Origin: Notospermus geniculatus | Taxonomy: Eukaryota; Nemertea; Pilidiophora; Heteronemertea; Lineidae | Direction of reading: 5' to 3' | Length of the DNA: 64,000 nt | Assembly: GCA_002633025.1 (NCBI GenBank) | Contig: NMRB01000499.1 | Coordinates: forward strand, 289,022 to 353,021 | Part shown: piece by piece, positions 47,601-57,648 of the stretch | Layout of the letters: each line of letters opens with the position of its first letter | How positions within the stretch are numbered: the stretch's first letter is position 1 | Translations under genes and position numbers: made by a program | Notes under the pieces: model-generated | Database searches by the model: none | Told to the model about the DNA's origin: nothing | Seen by the model: only the letters and a program-made list of their open reading frames with translations

Positions 47601-49346
47601 GGCCTACAGTTGTCACCGAGGTGCATGTGAAGGAGAAGGTCGTTCCGACATTTACAGCTGCAACCGTGATGACGTGACCTCCTGCATCCTTGATGACGGG
47701 GGGAGCTGGAACCAAGAATATGGAGCTGGTGTAACAGGTAGCTAAGTCCAACAGAATCTATATCCGGATTGATTATTCAACGAAAGATCTATAATCGCTC
47801 CAGAAACCGTGACCCATCCGACATTCTTGAGCCATCAAACTTGCCTTCAACTTACCTCCATCGCAGAATGTCACACGGTGTTGCACCATCTGTGCTCTCG
47901 TGAGCGCTTGTTCATTGTACAATACCAAACACCAAAACTCCATGGTTTCAGCTCCGATCTCTGTCGTGGAGCCGTGTCCATGGAGAATCCCTGCCGGGAA
48001 GGCTGCGGCCACACATTGGTCGTAGATGCAGGCTTCGGCGATCCCAGTTAAAAAGTTGTAGGAGAATCCTAAAAAGATCCATTGGTTTGTGGGAACTTTC
48101 GGAGTGAACGTATAGGATAGAGCTGTGGTCGATCCTTTTGGAACAAGTGAAACTTTTAACTGAAAAAATAAAGTCAGTTTGCTGAGTTAAATGTTGAAGA
48201 AAAGCGGCCGAGATTAGAGGTTCTTTACGTGACGTCACATTTCCATGACGACACGAGGCCGCCATATTGGCCGTCAAAATGCGACATCACGGCATGAACA
48301 CAGCGTCAACACACGAGGTCATGACGTCAAAATGTCATGATGTTTCGACGTCGTCGCCGACCATTTGACGGCCAATATGGCTGATTCTTTGCAGTCACGT
48401 GACCGTTGTCCAGCCTGGCCGGTCACTATACCTACCTTGAACTTGTCTGTGATAGCGAGGCTCTCAAGCGGACTATTCCGCCATCTCATAATATTTTGAC
48501 CGACTACAATCTTGATGTAGGTAGTCAACGTGAAACTCCTCTGTACGTCCAAGTTCTCGTCTGTTGTTATCTGACCGGTCTTGGCGAAGTGATACGCCAT
48601 GTCGGTACCGCGCGGACCCGCCGCCGGTACTTGTAACGCGGAGAGTGGAATATTGTTGCCGTTACCAGACAGATCGTTGCCTTTGTGTTGAGAAGTAAGC
48701 GGCCATATTGCTGAAGGTGTTGGTCGACCAGTTTCTCCTGCAGAAAGTCACAAGCAAAAGTTAAGCGCGGCATCCTACACAGTTTCCGTGTTGGTAAATG
48801 TACGGTAATAAATGCTGTTGAGCGAGCCTTCATTTGCACCTCACACTACAAGTGTCCGGACTGGCCAGAGCTCTTCTGTGACAACACTGCGCCAGAGTCT
48901 GAACAGAAATTAAAGCCATGCCTACAGCATAAGACAGCTAACTTAAGCAAGAGCGATTTTTTTTCGAAAGTGGTCGGAAGATGGCCAGGACGGGGCCAGG
49001 ATGGACAAAAAAGCCATTGCACTAGTTCTGCGGAAAGAACATTTTTGCCGCTTAATGCATGTTTCAGGCTCAAACAGATTTGAATTCGGTTTCATTGGGC
49101 AAATCGATCACTTTGCTCTTCACCTAGAAACTTCGTGAAAAAATTGATGAACCAACAAGGATCGAGGCCATCCCAAACTTACCCCTGGCCGATCTTACAA
49201 CGGGCCCCTTAGCATAGCAATAAAATACATGTAGTGCGAAAACTATTCTTACCTACTGGCAGCACCGCTAAAGCCAGGAGAAAAGGCAGACCGATTCTTC
49301 CCCCGACCTGAATCAACGAGTACCTCTTGGACAGCATCGCTCGCAT
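40921..49346 (-). CDS. Modular secreted LamG/Ig-domain protein, at least 12 exons, 3' end missing
   Basis: Minus-strand exons: 49253-49346 (signal peptide, LPFLLALAVLPV), 48436-48737 and 47856-48159 (LamG-like domain 1), 47427-47705 (Ig1), 46907-47191 (Ig2), 44791-45072 (Ig3), 43993-44274 (Ig4), 43267-43548 (Ig5), 42688-42972 (Ig6), 42056-42363 and 41432-41732 (LamG-like domain 2), 40921-41190 (Ig7). All have GT-AG borders and together keep one frame for about 1091 residues. Each Ig exon is symmetric phase 1-1 and shows the Ig marks (FTFTCTKG, DSWKWYK, DDGSYQC). The two LamG-like domains align with each other (SFTLTTY; ending FC). The product is presumably extracellular, as a matrix, adhesion or recognition protein; the class is not one I can name. 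Ig2-Ig5 are very similar and arose by recent exon-plus-intron duplication. The start at 49346 is the first ATG; a second Met lies three codons in. Confidence 0.8.
43680..43860. repeat. Trinucleotide-rich tract in an Ig intron
   Basis: TCATCG then CACCAACAACAAC-type runs. Related tracts lie at 44480-44650, 45270-45420 and 46700-46770, at the same place in each duplicated Ig intron. Open frames through them (poly-Ser/Pro or poly-Val) are low-complexity artefacts. Confidence 0.8.
45565..45836 (-). pseudogene. Ig exon of the LamG/Ig gene with its 3' splice site destroyed
   Basis: Nearly identical to the exon at 44791-45072, with an intact donor, but homology stops at 45836, inside the codons before KPSITEGG. 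Twenty-one bases including the acceptor (CTGTAACAG side) are missing and replaced by a 690-base insert. Possible substitute acceptors in the insert (after GAG or TAG just upstream) would bring the wrong phase. The exon is therefore probably skipped, which the 1-1 phase allows without frame loss. Confidence 0.7.
45837..46526. mobile_element. 690-bp insertion in the Ig exon array
   Basis: Sequence to the left matches an Ig exon and to the right (from CAGGTAGACTGG at 46527) matches the intron found before the other Ig exons. Within it, 45882-46035 is homologous to one arm of the fold-back element at 55633-56360 (TTTCTATCT(A/G)TTGGTAATAC). The ends show no clear inverted repeat, so it may be composite. 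Confidence 0.75.
48222..48403. mobile_element. MITE in a LamG intron
   Basis: GCCATATTGGCCGTCAAAATG at 48261 faces CATTTGACGGCCAATATGGC at 48362. The outer parts ACGTGACGTCAC and GTCACGTGACC are also inverted. Confidence 0.75.
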
Positions 49347-51526
49347 CACGAGCCGTGAAGACTGCTCCGAATGAATCGACGCAGTGATAATCGACAAAAT
49401 GAAAGCTCCTCCCGTGACGTTACCACATCCAACCTGCTGCTCTATTCTGATTCGTAAACTGATGATCAAGACCGTTTTATACTTAGATGAGATTATAATC
49501 TAATCCGTCCATACAACTCGGGTAAAGCCGATAAAATAAGGAAAGCGGATGATACCGGTCGGCCTGTCGTGATCACGGACGCAGCAACTCTGATAAGCCA
49601 CCGGGAATATAATGACACCAGTATCTTCACCAAGGAAACGGCTGATGCACGGATCAATAAACAAAGTGGATGAGGGGGGNTTAATCCATTACACACAGTA
49701 CACATTTTGGCTTGTTTCTCAAAATCAACATACATACACATAAACTAAAATCAATAAGCGACTATGCAACAGAAATTGGAAAACTCTCTTGTAAAAGGTT
49801 TCCTAGATCACAATGAAGATATAAACAGAAAAAAATTCCCCAAAGTTACTGTACTTCATCCTTAAATTAATGACGTAATGTTATACATATTTTTCATGAA
49901 ATTCTGCAATTGGATAACAAGATCACTATGAAATAGTCTCAAAACAGTGTCCAACTTTCAAAACGACTGCTCATAATTGTAAAGCAGACTCCTGTGACCA
50001 TTCAATTGTATAAAATGCATTTTGCATTATTATATAACAGCAAATGAACCTCTATATGCATGCCCTAAACACTGAGTGGTTTTAGCATCTTTGTTAGTAG
50101 GCCTATATGTAACTTGCTCTGGCAAAACGAGACGTATGTCGCTCTGACCTTGGCAGGCTGAGACCAAATGTTTGTCAGTTTCAGCATTGGCTGTCTATTA
50201 TGAAATCTGACAGAATCTATTTCTTCCATTCTCTCCTGGTGTCATCTCGGTTCGTTCAGGCTCACCTTTTGAGGGACAAACGACTCTTTTCGCCAGAGCG
50301 GGTGACAATTTAAACTTAATAGCACATAACATATCGATAATTGCCTTGGATCTGACAAGTCTTGGAAAGGTTCTATATGTATGCACTGCAGCATACCGTG
50401 TATGTCGGCTTTCAAACAATGCGTGGCCCTTTTTACAGTCTTATAGGCAATGGCTTCTGTCACAATGCATGCAGAAACCTAGAATTTGTCATTTAGGAGT
50501 CAATAAAAGCTTTCATAAAGTACAAAGTATACTAGCACCAGCTCCAAAGCGTAAAAAAGCTTGATATTTAGCTTTGAGTACAAGACCATGGCAATCTTGT
50601 TAAGGTGCAATGCCTATCTTAGTGGCGCCCTCGGGCTTTATACGTGAAAAAGATTGCACCCGGGTGGTAAAAACAGAGTTTGAAGCTCAAAATCGCCATA
50701 AATGAACAAAAATTAGGAAGCCTGATCTGAATAGCCACTTCAGCCGCCATAGCCACTTCAGCCGCCAGCCTGCTCCACCCCTGGCTTGTTTTACAGTTTT
50801 TGCTCTCAGTCGCAATCATCTTAATATCTTTCAAATTCCTTTCTAGGCATTAAACTAGACTAATTTATCTCTCATTTGATACCAAAACCAGCCAAATTGA
50901 AGCATTTTGAGTGACTTTATTCAAGTTTGAAAGTCAATGATTTCTAAGAGGTGCAACGGCTCCACCATATTAGTATGCCCAGTTCGTTACTCATGTCCAG
51001 GAACTTCTGTCACGAGATGTCCCCTGAACAAAAGAAGCGGACACCTGGTATCGGGAACATTAGATTTCATTACACCTGTTCCAACCCCACCAATAACCCA
51101 AGAGTTCCCCTTGTTTGAATCGAGGACTGCATGGTCGAAGTGAAACCTCCCGTCCTCTTGCGGGACATGAGTGCATTGGTTGCGTGTCAGCAGCTTAGTA
51201 AAGAAGTAATTCCCTCGTGGGAGAGCGGATATGGTAATGGTCAAATCACTTCTGAACAAAGATAATTCATTAGCAGAACGAATAATTTGTGTCGTAATCC
51301 TTCTTTACGTTCTTAATGGAATCCTGCATGAAATCCACACATTAAGTCGTTAGGGTTTATTCTCTTTGTCATATAAACAACTCAATAGTTGACGATTTAT
51401 TGGGATGGTGACCACGGTCCATTTAATAATTTCATTCACTCTACTTTATATCGTCGTCATTGGATACATATTTCCTTCCATTTTTTACTTTCTGCCAGTG
51501 TTTCCAAGAAGTTACAAGCCAGATAG
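49347..51526. other. Upstream intergenic region; nothing recognised
   Basis: Presumed promoter side of the LamG/Ig gene, without a motif I would defend. A single N at 49680 has no repeated flanks that I could find. Open frames are all under 95 codons. A 13-base direct repeat (AGCCACTTCAGCC) lies near 50732-50764. Confidence 0.45.
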
Positions 51527-51680
51527 TAGGGAGTTTAAGAAATCTAACGATAAACGTTAACTTTAAGACAACGTTATTTTTTGTACCGAAAAAGCAAAAT
51601 GAAATCTAGTGAATGTACAGTATGAAAAATAACGTTTTCGTACAGTTCACGTTTATCGTTTGATTTCTTAAACTCCCTAG
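51527..51680. mobile_element. 154-bp MITE
   Basis: TAGGGAGTTTAAGAAATC at the left and GATTTCTTAAACTCCCTA at the right; ACGATAAACGT and ACGTTTATCGT extend the inverted repeat inward. Confidence 0.85.
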
Positions 51681-51948
51681 TGTTGAAAGTAAGGGTCACC
51701 TTGTGAAGACCATTCAATATTCAGCAAACTAATGCCATGCCAACCACATCAAACACGTTTTTCATGATGACTGTTTGGTCAACGTAACAACATCGCACAA
51801 ACGTAATTATTTATTGAAAAATTGCCGTTATCTGACATAAAATCTGTAATAGTTGCAATAATTAAACTCACCACGGAGATCGTTCTCCAAGGGTGCAGAG
51901 AGCGGAGTGATTAGCAGTCTATCGACTTATGAGTGAAAATGGCCGGGG

Positions 51949-52078
51949 GACCTTCCTGCCGTTAGAGGCCACCACCAGTTAGTGGTCCTAGAACGTCACG
52001 AACTTTGACGTCAGAGAGAAGGAGTGCACGCCACGAGAACATTGTGACGTCAAATTTTGTGACGTTCTAGGACCGCAA
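51949..52078. mobile_element. MITE family C, copy 2
   Basis: Shares CCTTCCTGCCGTTAGAGGCC with 7086-7228. GGTCCTAGAACGTCAC and GTGACGTTCTAGGACC form its inverted repeat. Confidence 0.75.
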
Positions 52079-52738
52079 CCTTTGAGACACTCCTAATAAA
52101 TGTTGTGACCCGAAATATCATGTGACCCAAAACTGCAATCTGATTGGTTAGTGCTTGTCGAATGAACATCGTACAACATTTGTGCATGCTCGAACATCAT
52201 CCAACATGTTCGCACTTGTTCGCAGATGTTCAAATTCCCATTTACACGATAAAACATTTCCCTCTGAACATCATCGTACCAATTTATGATGAAAATTTGA
52301 ACAAAAGTATGATCGTCTTAATGGGGCTTAAATGGTGCTTAACGGCATTAAAATCTCCACCTGTCATGGAAAGCCTGAAGACCACGAAACAAGCATGTTA
52401 CGTTTTACAGGGCAAACATTATTGTCATCAATCGTAATAAAGAGCCGATATTTGGAAAATAGTGGCGTCGATCACATAAAAATAGACCATGATTATCTTC
52501 TTTTCAATAAACAAACCTTTGTTGCCCATATCACTCGAGCAATCACGTGTACTTCGTTAGTTGTCGGTTGCTAGCGCCATCTGTAGTGACGTGACCGTAC
52601 TACAGCTCGCTGTCTATAGGATCCCTTTAATGTCTCATCTCGAACTCTCGCCACCAGCCAAAGGGGCCAAGGGATCGACTCCGCAACGGGCTTTGCTCAG
52701 ATATATTATTCTACGATGTGTTCAGTCTTTATCGCTGG
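52079..52738. other. 3' flank of the BTB/BACK gene, nothing recognised
   Basis: Short open frames only. GCTAGCGCCATCTGTAG near 52571 resembles a CTCF-type core but is isolated. Confidence 0.4.
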
Positions 52739-53787
52739 TTACTTGATATTCTTGGCCGCATTTTGAACCACCTCCAACATGATCGCTTGGGGAAGATCAC
52801 AAAATGCCGCACTTTTTGTTACCTCTTCAAAATTTGCCGATATGAAATCAAGGCACATCGTGCGTATGTCGTCTGAAAAAGGAAGATCAGTAATGGGTAA
52901 ACTCCAATAGATAGCGAGCGAGCTTATCAATTTTTTGGTAAACTAAAAAACATATACATGTAAGGTAAGCTCCATATCTTGAAGACACCCCAACGTATGC
53001 ACGCTGGTGACTCAGCTTTTTTTTCGTACGCGATTTTACTCATGCATAACTAATCGTGTTGACTATTTTTGCAGTTGTTTCGGCGAATAGAAGGGGTGAC
53101 AGCTTGTTTTTTATATGGTGATTACAAGACAAGCTGTCACCCCTTCTATTCGCCGAAGCAACTGCAAAAATAGTCAACACGATTAGTTATGCATGAGTAA
53201 AATCGCGTACGAAAAAAGCTGAGTCACCAGCGTGGTATGCTTCTTCTTGTTCAATCAAAACCCCGTTCACGCCAGACACGTTAACTCGCGAGATCACATG
53301 ACTCCACGTGTGGTCTCGCGAGATCACATGACTCCGCGTCTCACCCCACGTATCTCTAGGCAAATCTCCTCTCTTTATGCGCTATGCGTTTTTTTCTGAA
53401 TGAAAATCACATGGCTTAGAAATATTAAAAGGTCCACGAGACCCACCTAACACTGGTAACTTTGTTGATGATTCTGTATAGATATTGACGACATTAGCTG
53501 TGGTGACATCTTTGGCGATCGTCCCCTTCACGACTTGTTTCAAACCGTCGAGTGAAAACTTGTCCGCAACTAGAACGAGAAGGAGCCCTGTTTGTGCTAG
53601 ATCGAAGTCAAGGACAATATGTCTGATACAATGAGACCATTTCCTGTGACTGCTTGCCAACGTCTTGGCCATCGGGTTTGCTGCAGTGCAGAAGTAAGCG
53701 ATGCGACGTGAGATTCTCTGCAGAGGAACGGACACGTGAACTGACATCCCTGAGGCAATGAAGACTGCAGCAAGTATTATAATGTCG
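52739..53787 (-). CDS. BTB/BACK-domain protein, last two exons, 5' part missing
   Basis: The last exon (52739-52872) follows a TTTTTCAG acceptor and encodes DDIRTMCLDFISANFEEVTK and on to NAAKNIK-stop. The preceding exon ends at 53447 with a donor and encodes LLVLVADKFSLDGLKQVV and TTANVVNIYTESSTKLPVL. Joined, they give the end of a BTB fold and the start of a BACK-type helical region (ADKF.L..L; N....Y; L...C..FI..NF..V...F..LP). Such proteins often serve as substrate adaptors of cullin-3 ligases; which subfamily is not clear. The acceptor of the upstream exon is uncertain and the frame runs into the N at 53788, beyond which sequence is repeat, so the rest of the gene is lost at a contig end. 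The intron between the exons hosts a large hairpin element. Confidence 0.75.
53000..53235. mobile_element. Near-perfect hairpin element, arms about 105 bp
   Basis: ACGCTGGTGACTCAGC at the left and GCTGAGTCACCAGCGT at the right, continuing through ACTAATCGTGTTGACTATTT and GGTGACAGCTTGT in near-perfect inversion, with a loop of only about 20 bases (TTTTATATGGTGATTA). The high arm identity suggests recent insertion. It lies in the intron of the BTB/BACK gene. Confidence 0.9.
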
Positions 53788-53788
53788 N
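53788..53788. other. Single N, contig join
   Basis: Coding-like sequence to the left, interspersed repeat to the right. The coding frame is continuous across the N only by chance. Confidence 0.6.
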
Positions 53789-53970
53789 AACGGTGTGTCA
53801 CGTCAAAGAATCGACCAAATCTGATTTTCCACTTTGCCACCAGGGGGCCAAAAAGCTGAATCACATAAACTGTGATTGTGCCATTAATACTGAACGAAAT
53901 CTTCAAAATACATGCCCGTTGGACTTGCACCCGGGGCGACGGGGGACGTTCAATGTTGTGCTTGTTCACT
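53789..53970. repeat. Interspersed repeat R, copy 2
   Basis: Homologous to 14735-14918 over its length, including GCCACCAGGGGGCC and CGGGGCGACGGGGGACGTTC. Confidence 0.85.
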
Positions 53971-53985
53971 AATCTTTTACTTTTT

Positions 53986-54860
53986 TTTAGCTCACTGGGT
54001 GAGCTATTACAATGGTGCAGCGTCCGTCGTTGTTGTCGTCCGTTAGCAGGGCACGTTTCGTAACCGCTGGAGCTATTGATCTGAAACTTGGTACATATAT
54101 ACCCCTAGGTCAGATGACCTATGACACCAAGTTTCGGTCCGATTCGATTCTTGGCTTGGCCTCCAGGTGGCCAAAACCAAAAACACAAAGTGCAATAACT
54201 CCTGAACTAATGACTGGATCAGCTCCAAATTTTTATCATAGGTGTATCTAATTAGGATACATACATGTAACATATATAACAACAGGTTTTTGATTTGACC
54301 TACTTTTCAAGGTCTCAGAGGTCAAAGTTCTACAAAAAGTAACAAACCTGCCACAGTTCTTCATTATTTCACCGAGCATCTTCATATCTTGCATTTAACA
54401 TGTACTAGAGGGGTACCTTCAAAAATACCGAGTTTCGGCCCGATCGGACATCCGATATGGCCACCAGGTGGCGTAACCTGAAAATCATCCAAGTGCTATA
54501 ACTCAGGAACGGCTTGACCCAGAGTGCTCAAACTTGATATTTACCTCCCTCTAGATGACCCACATCAAATTTCGGCGTGATTAAACTTCCAATATGGCCG
54601 CCAGGTGGCGTAACCCGAAAATCATCAAATGTGCTATAACTCAGGAACGACTTGCCCCAGAGCGCTCAAATCTGCTGTGTGGCTCCCTCTAGATGACCTT
54701 TATGTGCATGTGAAGTTTTGGCCCGATCAGACATCCAATATGGCCACCAGGTGGCATAACCCAGTCATTAAGTCCTGCAACTTGGGAATGACTTTTAAAA
54801 TCCAGATTGCTCATAACTGACATGTACATGTACCTCTCTCTGTCATTTCACTTTTATGTC
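53986..54860. mobile_element. Interspersed repeat opening with TTTTAGCTCAC palindrome
   Basis: Opens TTTAGCTCACTGGGTGAGCTA, then GTCCGTCGTTGTTGTCGTCC and GCAGGGCACGTTTCGTAACC. The same opening recurs at 63911-64000. Inside are three related segments of about 140 bases starting near 54430, 54568 and 54712, each with a TTTCGG.. start, a CCACCAGGTGGC-type motif and GCTATAACTCAGGAACG-like text. From memory such elements are common in mollusc genomes; unverified. The 3' limit is not sharp. Confidence 0.7.
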
Positions 54861-55632
54861 CAAACGGGTGAGCACATATGGTCCATGGACCATTTCATTG
54901 ATGAATGAACTCCGATTCTGGCTGTTGTTCAAAGCCAGGCTAATGTCAGCAGCTAGTTCCCATATCTGCCGTCAACACAGTCGTGGCGCTACAGTGCTTA
55001 CCGTCTTTGCACGACAGCATCCGTGTTTCAGACGGTAGATTTCTTACAAATATGCAACGTTAAAATCGAATATTTGCCTTTTATTTTTATTTCTAAGTCA
55101 TTATAATTCATGGTTCTTGCGTTTAAAAAAAGAAGAAAAATGAATGTTAGTTGATTCTGATTCGGTGACTTTATGCTCCGATTTGGTCCGATCCGGTCCG
55201 ATTTGGTCCGATCCGGTGTTCTTACGAACCCGGCTACTGCCCACTTCGGAGCTAGCTCCGGGCCCTTTATCGGCCCTATCAATCATCATTGCAAAAATCT
55301 TTGATTTCGTTCCCGTCATTTGCCATATTGTCATGCTTGTAAGACAGTGGAACGAAAAAAAATTTAAATTTTTTTTCAAAAAAAATTTTTTCAAATAATT
55401 TTTTAAAATTTTGGGCGCGGCTAATTTGGGCGCTACCGTTTAACGGTAGTTCTACCTGGAAATTGAAATCCCTGATGACCAAAAGCCTCGCCCTCCCTCG
55501 GGTCAGAACAGCTCCGCTTGGCTTCGTCCTCGGCTTCATCATCAGGTCATGGCATGCATGGACCTAATAATTTCTTCGATCAGATAATGTTTCTTTTGGA
55601 ACATTTCTTTGCCAGCCAGCTTTGCTAATATT
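54861..55632. other. Intergenic; small tandem repeat and poly-A/T stretch
   Basis: TCCGATTTGGTCCGATCCGG-type tandem units at 55177-55220 and an A/T run at 55350-55412. Nothing coding is recognised. Confidence 0.5.
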
Positions 55633-56360
55633 ATAGTCAGGGAGCCCAGAGAGGTTTAATCAGCATCTCGAGTACAAAAGCTTTTTGGGGTTTGTGGGTT
55701 AGGTTCCACCCCTCTGACCACAAAAACCCAATTCTTTAAGTTCCGCAAATGGTGCGTTTAGAAGATACACCCGTTTGAATTTTGCCTACTGGCTTTATCA
55801 TTGGACCAAAATCAGAGCATTGTACAGGGACTTGGAAACTGATGTACAGCTAACTTTTAAATGGTTAGCTTGAGACGCTATAAATGTATTGCCAACAGAT
55901 AGAAACATGGGCCCTCTGAATCAGATTAGCATGTTCTTATTTGTTTTTACGTATTTGTATTTGCTATCTGATGAGAAATTCAACAAAAAGTATGTATGGC
56001 GCCGAAATTCGCAAAAAGGTGTAAATGCGTCATTTCCAGGATGATAAACTACATAAGAATACATTTTTTCTGTCTCAGTGTGCCCATGTTTCTATCTGTT
56101 GGTAATACATTTATAGGGTCTTAAGCCAAACGTTTAAAAGTTAGCTGTACATCAGTTTCCAAGCCCCTGTACAATGCTCTGATTTTGGTCCAATGATAAA
56201 GCCAGCACCCAAAATTCAAACGGCTGTATCTTCTAAACGCACCATTTGCGGAACTTAAGAATTGGGTTTTTGTGGTCAGAGGGGTGCAACCTAACCCCCA
56301 AACCCCCAAAAGTTTTTGTACTTGAGATGCTGATTAAACCTCTCTGGGCTCCCTGACTAT
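55633..56360. mobile_element. Fold-back element, arms about 275 bp
   Basis: Left arm 55633-55912 begins ATAGTCAGGGAGCCCAGAGA; right arm 56086-56360 ends TCTCTGGGCTCCCTGACTAT. They pair over almost their full length with about 10 percent difference. The 170-base centre is unique. One arm has a partial relative inserted in the LamG/Ig gene (45882-46035). Confidence 0.85.
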
Positions 56361-56686
56361 TATGACTTGGCGGCCTAACCATTGATTTTACCAAAAATTC
56401 CTTGCGATGGCGCACTGCATGGGCGCTGAGTGGCAAAGTGTTCAAATAAAATAGTTAGAAGTTGAAATCACTTGTATTAATTTCATTTCTTGAGAGGGTT
56501 TGAGGGGTGCTTAGTGCAAAGATTATGTTTGGTTTTTTGTGGCATCAGTGTCAATGAATTTGGAGAAGATGGCTAATTGAATGAAAGTTTAAAGGTTTGA
56601 GAAAATGTTGAATAATAAAAGAGGGTCACAAGGACAATGTGCTGGTTTTCATTCCTGCCACCCACAATTCATAAAAATCTGTGTAG

Positions 56687-57648
56687 TACATGTAGGGGTA
56701 GTTGTAATAACCTGGACGCTGGAGTCTGGACTCTGGACCCTGGATGCTGGATTTTGCATCATTGGATTGAACCGCCTGGTTTTTATATAATGAAATTTAT
56801 TCTCATTCTTCATGTGTTGTTCCACTTACCAGTCATTGGCACACGTCTGGTGACCTGGGGTGAATGAGAATGGAAAGAAGGCCTATTTCCTGAAGAATTA
56901 CAGATGTTGGATGACCTTGTCTCTGATTGTGTGTTGGACATGTGAGACGAACTTTGGATTCATTCTCACCACCGTAATCAGGACACCTGTCAATTCAGGA
57001 CACCATCTGTCAGGTCTGAATCGGCTATCTTTAATTGAGAGGGTTCCACTCAACATGTAGTGATTCTTATTTACATGGTATCTTTCATTGATATTTCATG
57101 GGCTGATAAATACCCTTTACATGTTTCATTCTCTGCATTCTTGTGTTTTTGACACGAGGGTCAATTCAAAACCTGGCACTAGCACTGGCGTAATCGTGAT
57201 TTCTGCCTGCAGCCGATTGTCTTATAATAAAACTATGACATGTAGTTTTAGCGAGGATGTCAACTTAGACATGGGGATTTTTAGAAACGAAGAAAAGAGA
57301 AATGCTGTATAAGTGTCATAGTCTCTTCTGTATCTGACCCAGACTGACAATCTGCAACCCAATCTCGCTAACCCACAATAAAACAAAGTACCAGTCAATG
57401 CCAGTATGGTGCTCCTTGTTTTCGGGTTCGCTCCACTTGTACAGTAATATGAAACCGACTGACCTCTGCATCTTGGAGATTGCCTGCGACCTGCATATCA
57501 CTTCAGTTCACCAAGGCCTTGACAGTTCATTGAGTATATTTTCAAGTGAAAAAGAGTGTCAGGCGGTTCAATCCAATGATGCAAAATGCAGCGTCCAGGG
57601 TCCAGAGTCCAGACTCCAGCGTCCAGGTTATTACAACTACCACATGTA
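56687..57648. mobile_element. Element with about 90-bp terminal inverted repeats
   Basis: TAGTTGTAATAACCTGGACG with CTGGAGTCTGGACTCTGG at 56699-56785 is inverted at 57561-57640 (ending CCAGGTTATTACAACTA). The 770-base interior contains no recognisable transposase, so this is a non-autonomous element. Confidence 0.8.

Noticed and set aside
53382-53969. 195-residue open frame across the N at 53788
   Set aside because: It fuses BTB/BACK coding sequence to an interspersed repeat across a contig join and runs past the donor at 53447.
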